Assembly: GCF_018811945.1 (NCBI RefSeq)
Contig: NZ_JACRVU010000001.1
Span: 9,476-73,475, forward strand
Source of the DNA: Gluconobacter sp. P1C6_b
GTDB lineage: Bacteria; Pseudomonadota; Alphaproteobacteria; Acetobacterales; Acetobacteraceae
DNA length: 64,000 nucleotides
Reading direction: 5' to 3'
Position numbers and translations under genes: made by a program. Positions 8,889-18,147 of the stretch are shown piece after piece. The stretch's first letter is position 1; each line of letters begins with the position of its first letter. The notes below the pieces were generated by a model that ran no database searches, was not told the DNA's origin, and saw only the letters and a program-made list of their open reading frames with translations.

Positions 8889-9240
8889 ATGGGGTGCCTT
8901 TACCGGGGAGAATGAACTCCCCGAACTGCGGGAAACGGCCCTGCAATACCGGGTCCTTCCCGATCCCTGGAACGAAGTCCCCTGGCGGGCGTGGCATGAG
9001 CTCCAGCATGACCGCGTCTGGATCACAGACGGGCTCGGCGCATCGATGGGGATGATCCGCGTCGTCTCACGGCCGGGACCAATCTCCTGGCTGGCGATCG
9101 ATCGCTGGTGTGAGGCCAACCGCGTGACGGACGAGGAACGGGTTTACGTCCATGACCTGATCCGCGCCCTTGATGCCGTCTTCCTGCAGCATCGCAACAA
9201 CGCGATCACTCAGGACATCCAGACCCTCATGAGGAAATGA
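8860..9240 (+). CDS. Tail assembly chaperone, frameshift extension (gpT-like)
   Basis: This frame has no convincing start of its own near its beginning; the first ATG is at 9046, well inside an obviously coding segment. Read by -1 slippage it adds 126 residues to the upstream protein: LIAALQWELEWGAFTGENEL, then an Arg/Trp-rich middle with PWRAWHELQHDRVW, ending QTLMRK. This matches the lambda G-T arrangement, in which the T domain recruits tail tube subunits to the tape measure complex. Annotating only 9046-9240 would truncate it. It ends just before the next gene (ATG at 9242). Confidence 0.85.
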   Translation: MIAALQWELEWGAFTGENELPELRETALQYRVLPDPWNEVPWRAWHELQHDRVWITDGLGASMGMIRVVSRPGPISWLAIDRWCEANRVTDEERVYVHDLIRALDAVFLQHRNNAITQDIQTLMRK

Positions 9241-9241
9241 C

Positions 9242-9886
9242 ATGGCGTCTGCGCGCAGCGTGGCTCGCAATATCCGCCTGTTCCGCGATCAGGCACTGTC
9301 TCCGGCTGCGCAATCCGCACGGCTGGCGGCTGTGGCCATCAAGATGCGGGATCAGGCTGTCCAGAGCGGAGATGCGCCGCCCCACTGGCTCACGATCGTG
9401 GATGGTCGACAGGGCGTGCCAGAAACGGACGTGCGGCCGGACGGCTTCATTCTCTACAAGTTCAACGTCATGGGGCTGGCGGCCAAGGCTGCGCTTCAGC
9501 TGTGCAGGGATCGCTCTCCGGTACGATCGGGCCGCTATCGCGACAGCTGGATGGTTGTCGTCGACGGCAAGCCCTGGACGCAGGACGTGGCGGACATTCC
9601 AGAAGGCGCATCCGTCATGATCGTCAACCCGCAACCCTATGCGCGCAAGATCGATACGGGCGCGATGAAGAACATGTCTGTGCCTCCGGGCATCGTCGAT
9701 GCCGTGCGCAAGCTGGTGCAGCGCAAATTCCCGACCGTGAACGCAGCCCGCGCCTTTGTGAGCATTCCCTCCGGCCTGATGGAAAATGCTCCCTACATCC
9801 TGCGGCGTAGCAAGGGCCGTAGCAAAAGCCGAGCCGCCGGAACGGCCCTGACCTATCCGGCAATGATCCTGACAAAACGCCTCTGA
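9242..9886 (+). CDS. Tail completion protein, HK97 gp10-like
   Basis: The 214-residue protein contains the pattern RSGRYRDSW followed by VNPQPYARKI, typical of HK97 gp10-like tail completion proteins in which a strand-loop with these Arg/Tyr residues contacts the tail tube end. It begins 2 bases after the chaperone extension stops. In most siphophages this gene precedes the tail tube, so its place between chaperone and tape measure is slightly unusual. The C-terminus is basic (RRSKGRSKSR). Confidence 0.65.
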   Translation: MASARSVARNIRLFRDQALSPAAQSARLAAVAIKMRDQAVQSGDAPPHWLTIVDGRQGVPETDVRPDGFILYKFNVMGLAAKAALQLCRDRSPVRSGRYRDSWMVVVDGKPWTQDVADIPEGASVMIVNPQPYARKIDTGAMKNMSVPPGIVDAVRKLVQRKFPTVNAARAFVSIPSGLMENAPYILRRSKGRSKSRAAGTALTYPAMILTKRL

Positions 9887-9898
9887 AGGAACGCGACC

Positions 9899-12800
9899 AT
9901 GGCAACGGTTGAAGAGATCGAAGTTTCCTACCGTAGCCAGATCGCATCACCAGCTCAGGCTGATGCTGCTGCGCTCGATGCGGTCGCGGATAGCCTGGAC
10001 AAGGTCGCCGACAGCGTCGAGGTCACGGATGCAAAAATCCAGCGCAGCACCAAAAGTGCTACGGGATGGGTCAACTCCCTCGATACTGTCACAAAGTCGG
10101 CCAATGCCCTGCAGAATGCGCAGAACAAGCTGGCCGAAGTCCAGCAGACTGTGTCTGACGGCGTGCGCCGTGGTGAGATCACGCAGGCCGAGGCAGCTCG
10201 CACAATCGATGCACAGGCCGCCAAGGTCCAGAAACTGACGCAGGCCCATGAAGCGGCCGTGCAAGCGTCGAAGGGCGCCACGGTCGCTGTGGCCGAGACG
10301 ACAGAGACCGCACGTCTTTCCAGCCAGCAGATGGGTATCCTGGCGGACGAAGCACACAAATTCTTCGATCAGATCATGGCGGGCGGATCCGCGTTCCAGG
10401 CCGCCTTTTACCAGGTGCCGAACATGGTCCAGGTCATGGGTGGGTTCGGCAGCACGATCGAGACCGTCACGGGCTTTCTGATCGGACCGGCCGGTCTGGC
10501 GCTGGCGGGCGCGGCAGCTGCTGCGGCCGTCTACAAGGTCGGATCCTCGGCCGAGGCCGAACAGGAACAGCTGGCGACGCTGTCTCAGCACCTGCGGGCT
10601 ACCCGTGACGATTACACTGCCATGGCCAGCGCGGCGGAATCCGCCTCTCGCCAGCTTTCCGCCAGCAGCGGCCTGTCGCTCGATGACAGTCGCAGCGTGA
10701 CCACGACCTTTGCGGCCGTGCCCACGGTCGACAGTTCCAGCCTGGCGTCTCTGACGCAGGAAGCGCGGGATCTGGCGGAAGTCATGGGAGAAACAGTCCC
10801 GGCAGCTGCCAAGGAAATGGCGGGCGCCTATGCCGATCCTGCCAAGGCGGCGCAGGACTTTGCCGATAAAGGGCTGCTGGGCGTGCATCAGGGGCTGGTC
10901 AGTCAGGTCAAGGATCTTCAGGACAGCGGCAACCGGATGGAAGCCTGGCAGCTTCTGATGGGACAGCTTGAATCGGCCACGCGCGGCGCGGTCGATCAGG
11001 GACTGACACCCTTTCAGCAGGCGGTTCGCAATCTCAAGGATGCCTGGGCCGGTCCGATGGAAGGGGTCGAAAATTACGGCAACAAGATCGGGGACTTCCT
11101 GGTCTCGCAGGCCACCAAAAGCATCGACGGCCTGACGGGCCTGATCAACAAGGTCAAAGAACTCAAGGGCTGGATGGACAGTTTCCAGCCCGCCCATGTC
11201 GCCTATGAGGCCCAGCAACAGCAGATCCAGCAGGGCACCAGTTCGGGCATGTCGGGGCTGATCGATACGGTCGGCCAGCAGATCGGCGCGAACTCGGACG
11301 TTATCTCCCTGGCGCACCGGATCCAGCCGGTCGAAAGTGCGACGGGGCAGTATGATCGCACGGGCGCGGTCGTGATGTCCTCGGCTGGGGCGATCGGTGG
11401 CATGCAGGTCATGCCGTCCAATGCGGCCGGCAATGACCTGACGGATCCGACCGGCAACGTCACGGCGGCCGAGCGTCTTTTGGTCCGGCTCTATTCCAAA
11501 TACGGCGGCAATGAGCAGCTTGTCGCCATGGCCTATAACTGGGGCGAAGGGAACGTCGACAAATACCTGCAAGGACAAGGCGCAGTCCCTCAGTCCGTGC
11601 AGGACTATGCCCAGAAGGTTACGGGCGGCCAGATGTATGGTGCCACCACCATCGCCACGATGCAGGGGAAGGTCGATGACGCGACAAAGACGTCAGATGA
11701 CTCGACAAATGCGAAGTACGAAGAACAGACCAACGCCATCAAGCAGCTGACCTCTGCCCAGGAGGCGCTGGATACGCTGCACAAGGCGGGCGTGGTCACG
11801 GACGCGGATTATGCGGCGAGAACGCAGGCTCTGACCGAACGGCTGATGGCGCATAAAGGCGTACTGAATGACCTGCGGGATCCGCTTCAGGAACTGGCTC
11901 ATCAGCAGCAGCAGGCAACGGATGCCGCCTGGGCTGGTACGGCCGCGCAGAAGGCCATGGTCCAGGTGGATCAGCAGGTCGAGGAAGCCGCTCGCAAGAT
12001 GGGGCAGTCCCATGCAACGGCAGCGCAGGTTCTGGAGGCGGAAGCCAACGAGCAGCAGGTCCTGACGGGCGAGTTTAACAGCAGCATCGAGGCCATGAAC
12101 CGCAAGACTGCGGCCCAGGAGAATGTTCTTAAGGGATATGATGCCAGCAAAGGGAGCCTGGACGATTATCTGCGCTCTGTGGAGGCCTATCAAAGCGTTC
12201 AGGACACATCTCTTCCCAAGGATAAGGAACAGACCAGGCAGATTCAGGAAAAAACTGATGCGATGAAGCGTGCAGCGGAAGTTCAGGGTGACCTTGCTAC
12301 TGCTGGGAAGCTTTACGGCCAGAGCCTCGATCTGGATTACATCAAGGCGGAGACGGCTGCGCTCGGACAGGATTCCGATGCTGTTTCCGTTCAGATGGCG
12401 GTTCTTAGAGAACGAAATGAACTCCTGAAGAACGGCAAAGATCTGACGTCTAAAGCATCGCAGACCGATCTGGAGAACGTCGCAGCGATCCAGACGGCCA
12501 CGAACGCCTATCAGCATCAGCAGGACACGCTGAATGAACTGACCAGCGATATCTCCTCGGCAGCCGACACGCTGTCGAGCAGCTTCACGCAGGCTCTGGT
12601 CAACGCCTCCAATGGCGGGGTGACGTTCAAGTCTGCCATGCAGGGTGTGGAAAGCCAGCTGATCTCCGTGATCGTCAAGCTGGCGCTGATCAATCCGCTC
12701 CTGAGCGCGATCGATGGCAAGAGCCGGACGACACTGGGCGATGTCTCTTCCATTCTGTCTGGTGGCTCGTCGTCTTCAATCAGCTCTGGCGCGGCTGCGA

Positions 12801-14551
12801 TCAGTACAGACACGGGTGGCTGGGGATGGAATCCCCTGACAGCAACGGGCGGATCTGGCGGTTCCACGTCCTGGTTGTCTTCTGGCCTCAAGACCAACCT
12901 GTTCGGCACGGCCACGGTGGGCAACCTCCTCGGCGGCATCGGTGGCGGTTTTGGGATCGGATCGGCACTGTCAGGAATCGGTGGCGGGTCACAGACGAAT
13001 GGTCTTATCGGAAGTGGCTTAGGTGCAGCAGCGGGTGCTGTTGCAGGTTCATTTATTCCGGTGATCGGCACCATGCTGGGTGGCGTCATTGGCGGTGGTC
13101 TCGGCGGCCTGCTCGGCGGCCTCTTCTCCAAGACCCATTATGTTTACGATAGCGTACAAGGATCAGGCGGACAGCTTTCGATCGGCAGCACGCGCACCAA
13201 GCACGCCAGCGACGACGTGACGGCAGGCTTGCAAGGTCAGCTTGATGACCTCAACGGCACCTATGGTGACCTCGGGATTTCAGTCTCCGATGGCAGTTAT
13301 GGTGACGTCGGGCATTATCATAAGGGTAAGCACAAAAGCACAAAGACGCTGGCTGAACTGCTGGGGAATGTGGATCTCACCAGCAGCGATGATACGTTCA
13401 ACAAGGCACTGCAGGGCGGATTGCCGTCCAGCTTTGATAGCGTCGAGAGCTACGAAAGCACTCTGTCATCCCTCAAGCAGACAGCCGATGCGCTGGATAA
13501 TCTCGGTGTGCATGTCACGAAATTTGATAGCGCAACGAAGATCACGGTCGGCCATCTTGATGGCTATACGGGCGATCTCGCCACCATGTTGTCGGGTCTG
13601 GATGGTAAATCCATTTCCACATCTGCTCTGAGTAACGAAATCAGCACGTTAAAAGGCCTGCTCGACATTACCGATAGCGGCTCTGAGAGTTTGACGTCTC
13701 AGGTGGAAGATCTCCAGCGCAGTTATCAGAATGCAGCCCGCGACGCCGCAGCCTATGGGATGGACGCTCAGGTCCTGTTGGATAAAGGCAACGCCATTGC
13801 GAAGCAGATGATCGATGCTGAGACCACGAAACTGGCCCAGTCGGAGCAGTCCGTGCAGGCACGCTATCTGACAGCCACGGGCGATGATGAGGGAGCCGCG
13901 CTGCTTAATCAGCAGGTTTCGGCCGATCAGCAGGTCCAGCAGCTGAAAGACAGCTGGCAGTCTTATCTGGGCGATAGTTACGCCGATAATGCGACCTATC
14001 AGGCGCAAATGACGGATCTGCAAAAAACTCTGGCTGCAGAACGCCTTCAGATTCAAGCGTCCTATCAGGGTACCAGTCTGGCCCAGCAGAAAGAATACCT
14101 GTCGCAGGCCGACCAGTCTGTCGCATCGGTCTTCTCGAATCTGTCCAGCTATGCCCAGGGGCTTTTGACGTCAGATGCTTCTCCGCTGTCCTCACAGGAT
14201 CAGTATCAGGTTGCGAACGACAACCTCCAGTCGGATTACCGGGCGGCAAAGGGTGGAGATTACGATGCGCTGTCGCGGATTCAGAGCGATGCCTCCACCT
14301 ATCTGTCTCTGGCAAAGACCCAGCTGGGATCGGGGACGGCATATGCCAGTGCCTACCAGAAGACCCTGAGCCTGCTGCAGTCCCTGGCCGGAATGGACAC
14401 CCAGAAAGTGACATCCAGCCTGATGCAGAAGCTCGCCCAGCAACAGGTCAATGCCTCCACGCAGACAACGCAGGCCGTCAACGCCCTGAAAACTGCGTTG
14501 CAGACCGAGATCCAGCAGCTGGCACGGGTCATGATTACCAAATCAGCCTGA
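9899..14551 (+). CDS. Tape measure protein with lytic transglycosylase domain
   Basis: At 1550 residues it is the longest gene here and should set tail length. N-terminal coiled coils (1-190) lead to a hydrophobic segment starting near Phe193. Residues about 460-560 form a lytic transglycosylase domain: VES with catalytic Glu479, then SSAGAIGGMQVMP and AMAYNWGEGNVDKYL, so the tail tip can open peptidoglycan on entry. Next come long Gln/Ala-rich coiled coils, a Gly-rich hydrophobic region (about 1000-1085, including GSGLGAAAGAVAGSF), and a further helical C-terminus. It starts 12 bases after the previous gene behind GAAGGAA. Confidence 0.93.
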   Translation: MATVEEIEVSYRSQIASPAQADAAALDAVADSLDKVADSVEVTDAKIQRSTKSATGWVNSLDTVTKSANALQNAQNKLAEVQQTVSDGVRRGEITQAEAARTIDAQAAKVQKLTQAHEAAVQASKGATVAVAETTETARLSSQQMGILADEAHKFFDQIMAGGSAFQAAFYQVPNMVQVMGGFGSTIETVTGFLIGPAGLALAGAAAAAAVYKVGSSAEAEQEQLATLSQHLRATRDDYTAMASAAESASRQLSASSGLSLDDSRSVTTTFAAVPTVDSSSLASLTQEARDLAEVMGETVPAAAKEMAGAYADPAKAAQDFADKGLLGVHQGLVSQVKDLQDSGNRMEAWQLLMGQLESATRGAVDQGLTPFQQAVRNLKDAWAGPMEGVENYGNKIGDFLVSQATKSIDGLTGLINKVKELKGWMDSFQPAHVAYEAQQQQIQQGTSSGMSGLIDTVGQQIGANSDVISLAHRIQPVESATGQYDRTGAVVMSSAGAIGGMQVMPSNAAGNDLTDPTGNVTAAERLLVRLYSKYGGNEQLVAMAYNWGEGNVDKYLQGQGAVPQSVQDYAQKVTGGQMYGATTIATMQGKVDDATKTSDDSTNAKYEEQTNAIKQLTSAQEALDTLHKAGVVTDADYAARTQALTERLMAHKGVLNDLRDPLQELAHQQQQATDAAWAGTAAQKAMVQVDQQVEEAARKMGQSHATAAQVLEAEANEQQVLTGEFNSSIEAMNRKTAAQENVLKGYDASKGSLDDYLRSVEAYQSVQDTSLPKDKEQTRQIQEKTDAMKRAAEVQGDLATAGKLYGQSLDLDYIKAETAALGQDSDAVSVQMAVLRERNELLKNGKDLTSKASQTDLENVAAIQTATNAYQHQQDTLNELTSDISSAADTLSSSFTQALVNASNGGVTFKSAMQGVESQLISVIVKLALINPLLSAIDGKSRTTLGDVSSILSGGSSSSISSGAAAISTDTGGWGWNPLTATGGSGGSTSWLSSGLKTNLFGTATVGNLLGGIGGGFGIGSALSGIGGGSQTNGLIGSGLGAAAGAVAGSFIPVIGTMLGGVIGGGLGGLLGGLFSKTHYVYDSVQGSGGQLSIGSTRTKHASDDVTAGLQGQLDDLNGTYGDLGISVSDGSYGDVGHYHKGKHKSTKTLAELLGNVDLTSSDDTFNKALQGGLPSSFDSVESYESTLSSLKQTADALDNLGVHVTKFDSATKITVGHLDGYTGDLATMLSGLDGKSISTSALSNEISTLKGLLDITDSGSESLTSQVEDLQRSYQNAARDAAAYGMDAQVLLDKGNAIAKQMIDAETTKLAQSEQSVQARYLTATGDDEGAALLNQQVSADQQVQQLKDSWQSYLGDSYADNATYQAQMTDLQKTLAAERLQIQASYQGTSLAQQKEYLSQADQSVASVFSNLSSYAQGLLTSDASPLSSQDQYQVANDNLQSDYRAAKGGDYDALSRIQSDASTYLSLAKTQLGSGTAYASAYQKTLSLLQSLAGMDTQKVTSSLMQKLAQQQVNASTQTTQAVNALKTALQTEIQQLARVMITKSA

Positions 14552-14568
14552 CAGGATATTTCCCAGAC

Positions 14569-16191
14569 ATGACGGTATTTCGGACGGTTGAGCTGGATAT
14601 TGTCCGGCCTGCCACGACGTCGGGAGACGTCACGCCTCCCGGTTACGGAACGCAGCCTCATGGCGTATTGTCCGGAGATCAGGAAGTTCTGGAAAGCGTG
14701 GAAACCCTGCGCTTTTCAGATGCTGGTTTCGTAGATGCGGATGGTATCCCCTATCCTCCCTATGTGGCGGACGCTTTCGCACTCGACCGTGGCCTGACCC
14801 TGACGGCAGATGCCCTGGGAGGTTCGCGTTCGGTGGGATCGATCACTCTGGCCAATCCTGAGGGCGTTCTGGACAGCACAGTCCTGACCCGCGTGAATGA
14901 TCATCTTCCTGTCAGAATCAGGACAGGGCGCAAGGTTTGGGATGCCAGTCGTGGCCTAGATGTCGACCCTGCGATGTCCAGCCTGAAGCCGGTCTTCGCA
15001 GGTCTTGGGAAAGGCTGGGCGATTAACCGTACCAGCGTAGGTGTGGATCTTCTGGATGCCACCTACTGGCTGGCCAGCACCATGCCTGTCAGTCTGTATG
15101 GTGGAACCGGAAAACTGGACGGAGACAGTAACGTTTCCGGCCGTGCCATGCCCCGGCTGCGTGGGACAGCGTGCAACATCACGCCCGTCCTGATCGATAG
15201 CACGAATGATGTTTATCAGGTCTCGGATGGTCCGGCCGACATCACCACGCTCTATGAAGGCGGTTATACCGGAATCGCCTTCTCAGGCGTAGTGGACGAT
15301 CTCTATGCCGCCAGTCCACAGGCCGGAACCTATACGGTCCAGACTGGTCCTGCCGGGACCTGGTTCCGGCTGGGCACGAAACCCGTTTACACCATCACGG
15401 TCGATGCGGTGGGCCGGTTCCGGTCGGGCGCTGCACCGGCAGCTGTTGTGGACATCCTGCGACAGCTACTGTTGGAAGACCTGGTCTTTCCGGCGGCCTA
15501 TATCGATGCGACTTGGGGGGAAACCTCTGTCTGGAATTGGCCGGGAGGCTGGTACTGGGATGGTTCTGCCAGTGTAACGGGCGCGGCAGCCGTCAGTACT
15601 CTCCTGTCAGGACTGGGTCTGTCCCTGGTGCCGACCCGCACTGGCACCCTGCGGCCCATAGTGCTGTCCGTGCCGTCACGGAATGCCGCTCCTGTCGCAG
15701 CCCTGACCTCTGATATGATCACGAACCTGTCAGCCGGGACGCTGGACAGTTCCCTCAGCCCACCGACATGGCGGTGGCGGATCGGTTGGCAGCATAACTT
15801 CACGGTGCAGGACCCCGGCTCCACCCTGCATCCCTTGATCCCGGCCGATCGTCAGTCCCTTGTGGCCCTGGCAGACCGGGCGGCGGTCTGGTGGTCAACG
15901 GATGTGCGTTCCCGCTGGCGGGTGCCAAACGATCCCGCTCTGATCACCACGGCACTTTCCCGGCAGGAAGATGCCATTGCATCTGCCAGTCGTCACGGCG
16001 CTCTATGGGGCACGCAACGGCGACTCTGGGTCGTCGTTGTTCCACAGGATGCGGCTTGGGCTCTGGATCTGGGCGATGCCGTCTGGTTGCAGGCCCCGGC
16101 TCCTGGTCTGACAGGTGGGGCTCCGGGCGTGGTGATCAGCGAACAGATCCGGTCAGCCGATCAGACTGTTACCTTTCAGATATTGGTATGA
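14569..16191 (+). CDS. Putative distal tail / baseplate protein
   Basis: The 540-residue protein lies directly after the tape measure, where distal-tail and hub proteins are encoded. It is beta-rich with a strand-loop pattern (LTLTADALGGSRSVGSITLA, then PVRIRTGRKVWD) that recalls DIT-type galectin-like or baseplate rings, and a second half with ITVDAVGRFRSGAAPAAV and a C-terminal GDAVWLQAPAPGLTGGAPG. No catalytic motif is visible. I cannot name a family; the structural role is inferred from position and composition. Confidence 0.6.
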   Translation: MTVFRTVELDIVRPATTSGDVTPPGYGTQPHGVLSGDQEVLESVETLRFSDAGFVDADGIPYPPYVADAFALDRGLTLTADALGGSRSVGSITLANPEGVLDSTVLTRVNDHLPVRIRTGRKVWDASRGLDVDPAMSSLKPVFAGLGKGWAINRTSVGVDLLDATYWLASTMPVSLYGGTGKLDGDSNVSGRAMPRLRGTACNITPVLIDSTNDVYQVSDGPADITTLYEGGYTGIAFSGVVDDLYAASPQAGTYTVQTGPAGTWFRLGTKPVYTITVDAVGRFRSGAAPAAVVDILRQLLLEDLVFPAAYIDATWGETSVWNWPGGWYWDGSASVTGAAAVSTLLSGLGLSLVPTRTGTLRPIVLSVPSRNAAPVAALTSDMITNLSAGTLDSSLSPPTWRWRIGWQHNFTVQDPGSTLHPLIPADRQSLVALADRAAVWWSTDVRSRWRVPNDPALITTALSRQEDAIASASRHGALWGTQRRLWVVVVPQDAAWALDLGDAVWLQAPAPGLTGGAPGVVISEQIRSADQTVTFQILV

Positions 16192-16195
16192 CTTC

Positions 16196-16957
16196 ATGGA
16201 AAACTGTGGCTTCGGCTGGCAGAACCGTATCCTGGACGCGGCCCTTGCAGCCGATGCCCAGATGCCGCGTCTGCCAGTCTCAAACCTGCGCAGCCAGCAG
16301 GGCGCGCCCAGTCTCGGCTGGCGTATTCCCGGAACAACGGCGGGACTAACGCTGACCCTTACGGATGCCGTGTCCTTCCGCGCGTTTAGCCTGCACCGGA
16401 CCAACCTGACGACTTCAGCCACCTGGTCTGTCACGGCATCTCGTGGCGGTGTCATCATCTGGCGGATGCCAGGAGGGCCGGTGGCCAACGGACAGACCCT
16501 TTTGGTGTCGCCTTCAGTGCTCCTGGCGGACACCGTGAGAATGACAGTTTCAGATCCCACCAATCCCGATGGCTGGCTGGATCTTCCTCTCGCCTATGCG
16601 GGGCCCCTGTTTCAACCGGTCCGCAATTTCTCAACTTCCAGCACGGCGGGCCGCACGCTGGGGCAGGATACGATTACCTCTCTGGCAGGGACGGAGTTCG
16701 TGGAAAGCCGCTGGTTCCAGCGCAAACTGTCTATCGTTCACCAGTCCCTTGGCGACGCAGATGCTGTGGTCATGGACCAGATCCTGCGGGTGGCGGCTAC
16801 TGGCCAGAACATTCTGTTCCTCCCCGATCCCGCTGCCAGTGGTGCGGATCTGGCGGCCAAAGCCGTGTTCGGACGTCTGTCCGGCAATGACCTGTCCAAT
16901 CCTTTTGGCGTGGCCGACCGCCACGCCCTGACCCTCGACCTGACGGAGCGTCTATAA
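16196..16957 (+). CDS. Putative tail tip protein
   Basis: A 253-residue beta-rich protein of unrecognised family, 4 bases after the preceding tail gene and ending in a TAATG overlap with the collar-domain fibre. Segments such as LTLTLTDAVSFRAFSLHRT and a C-terminal GVADRHALTLDLTERL suggest a jelly-roll-like strand pattern. Being locked between two tail genes it is almost certainly a virion tip component. Confidence 0.55.
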   Translation: MENCGFGWQNRILDAALAADAQMPRLPVSNLRSQQGAPSLGWRIPGTTAGLTLTLTDAVSFRAFSLHRTNLTTSATWSVTASRGGVIIWRMPGGPVANGQTLLVSPSVLLADTVRMTVSDPTNPDGWLDLPLAYAGPLFQPVRNFSTSSTAGRTLGQDTITSLAGTEFVESRWFQRKLSIVHQSLGDADAVVMDQILRVAATGQNILFLPDPAASGADLAAKAVFGRLSGNDLSNPFGVADRHALTLDLTERL

Positions 16958-18129
16958 TGGCAGCCCCCCAACTGGCAGATTTCGTTCTGGAAACGGCGAA
17001 CGCGCCCGGCACAGGCGTCATCACGCTCAATGGCGCAGTTGAAGCACGGCGAAGCTTTGCGGCGGCTTTCCCCAAGGGGGGCAGCGTGTTCTATTTTGCC
17101 GATGACGGTGCACAGTCCGAATGGGGGATTGGTACGCTGGACGTGACCGGCCCTGTGACCCTGACCCGTAGCGTGATCAAGGGCAATACAGCCGGAACAA
17201 CTGTCCCGTTAAATTTCACAGGAACAGTGCGGGTCTACAGTGAGGTCCCCGCTGAATCTCTACCGCTTGTGGGTGAAGACGGATTTGTAACAGCAGGCGG
17301 GAAGGTTCTGGCTGATCGGGACTGGATGACCCAGAATTTCGTGGGGCAGCGCGATGGCGCTGTCCGTTCCGATCTCTTCGTGGCTCCCCGCAACAGTACG
17401 GATACCCTCTCTCCCAATATCGGGGCGGGGCTCCTGACGGGAGAAGCTCTGACAGCCCGCGCCTGGCTGACCGTCAATGGTGCCGGATCCGCGCCTTCAG
17501 GCCGTCTAAGGTTTACGGATGGTACGTCTTCGGTGGATCTGGAGATCCTCTCAATCGTCACGCGTGGCTGGGGGCAGCAGCGTCTACCGATCGGGACCAT
17601 TCTCATGTGGTACGGCGCACAGGCCGATGTACCCAAAGGGTGGAGCGTTTGCGACGGCAGCAACGGCACGCCGGACATGCGCGGGCAGCTGCCCATGGGC
17701 GCCTCATCCGACGATGAGAAAGGCTCAAAAACAGGACAGAAGACCTGGTCCGGCAAGACGGGCGATCATACCCTGACGGTGGACGAGATCCCGTCACATA
17801 CGCATCGGTATTCCTATCGCAGCTGGTCGGATTCCGGGCGCGATACGGCCCATAATATTGTGTCTGATGCTACCAGTGCAGCGGGGTCTTTCGATACATC
17901 AGCCACTGGGGGTGGTCAGGCGCATAGCCACGACATTCCGGAGATCGACCTGACACCACCCTCGGTGCGGGTATGGTTCATCATGCGCACCTCCTACCCG
18001 GACAACGATACGACTACGGGGGGTGGCAGCAATGGCGGAGGCGGTTCCGGCTCGGCAGCTGCGGCCGGAACAATGGCTGCGAACCTGACCACCTTTATCC
18101 GCAATTATTCGAATGATTCCCTTTCCTGA
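16957..18129 (+). CDS. Tail fibre protein with phage tail collar domain
   Basis: The 390-residue protein carries near residues 209-250 the collar pattern LPIGTILMWYGAQADVPKGW, then CDG, PDMRGQLPMG. This is the trimeric collar domain found at the base of receptor-binding fibres. The N-terminus (APQLADFVLETANAPGTGVI) is like domains that attach fibres to tail tips. His-containing strands (HTHRY, AHSHDIPEI) typical of metal-stabilised fibre trimers precede a Gly/Ser-rich C-terminus. It is a strong candidate for a host-recognition component. Confidence 0.85.
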   Translation: MAAPQLADFVLETANAPGTGVITLNGAVEARRSFAAAFPKGGSVFYFADDGAQSEWGIGTLDVTGPVTLTRSVIKGNTAGTTVPLNFTGTVRVYSEVPAESLPLVGEDGFVTAGGKVLADRDWMTQNFVGQRDGAVRSDLFVAPRNSTDTLSPNIGAGLLTGEALTARAWLTVNGAGSAPSGRLRFTDGTSSVDLEILSIVTRGWGQQRLPIGTILMWYGAQADVPKGWSVCDGSNGTPDMRGQLPMGASSDDEKGSKTGQKTWSGKTGDHTLTVDEIPSHTHRYSYRSWSDSGRDTAHNIVSDATSAAGSFDTSATGGGQAHSHDIPEIDLTPPSVRVWFIMRTSYPDNDTTTGGGSNGGGGSGSAAAAGTMAANLTTFIRNYSNDSLS

Positions 18130-18147
18130 CATCGGAGGCCGGGACGC

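Noticed and set aside
8864-9055. TTG-started frame right after the chaperone stop
   Set aside because: Low-complexity Gly/Ser/Pro sequence; the neighbouring -1 frame is clearly the coding one.
9947-11578. 543-residue open frame antisense to the tape measure gene
   Set aside because: Arg/His-rich translation with no family features; a long shadow frame expected from GC-rich codon bias on the opposite strand.
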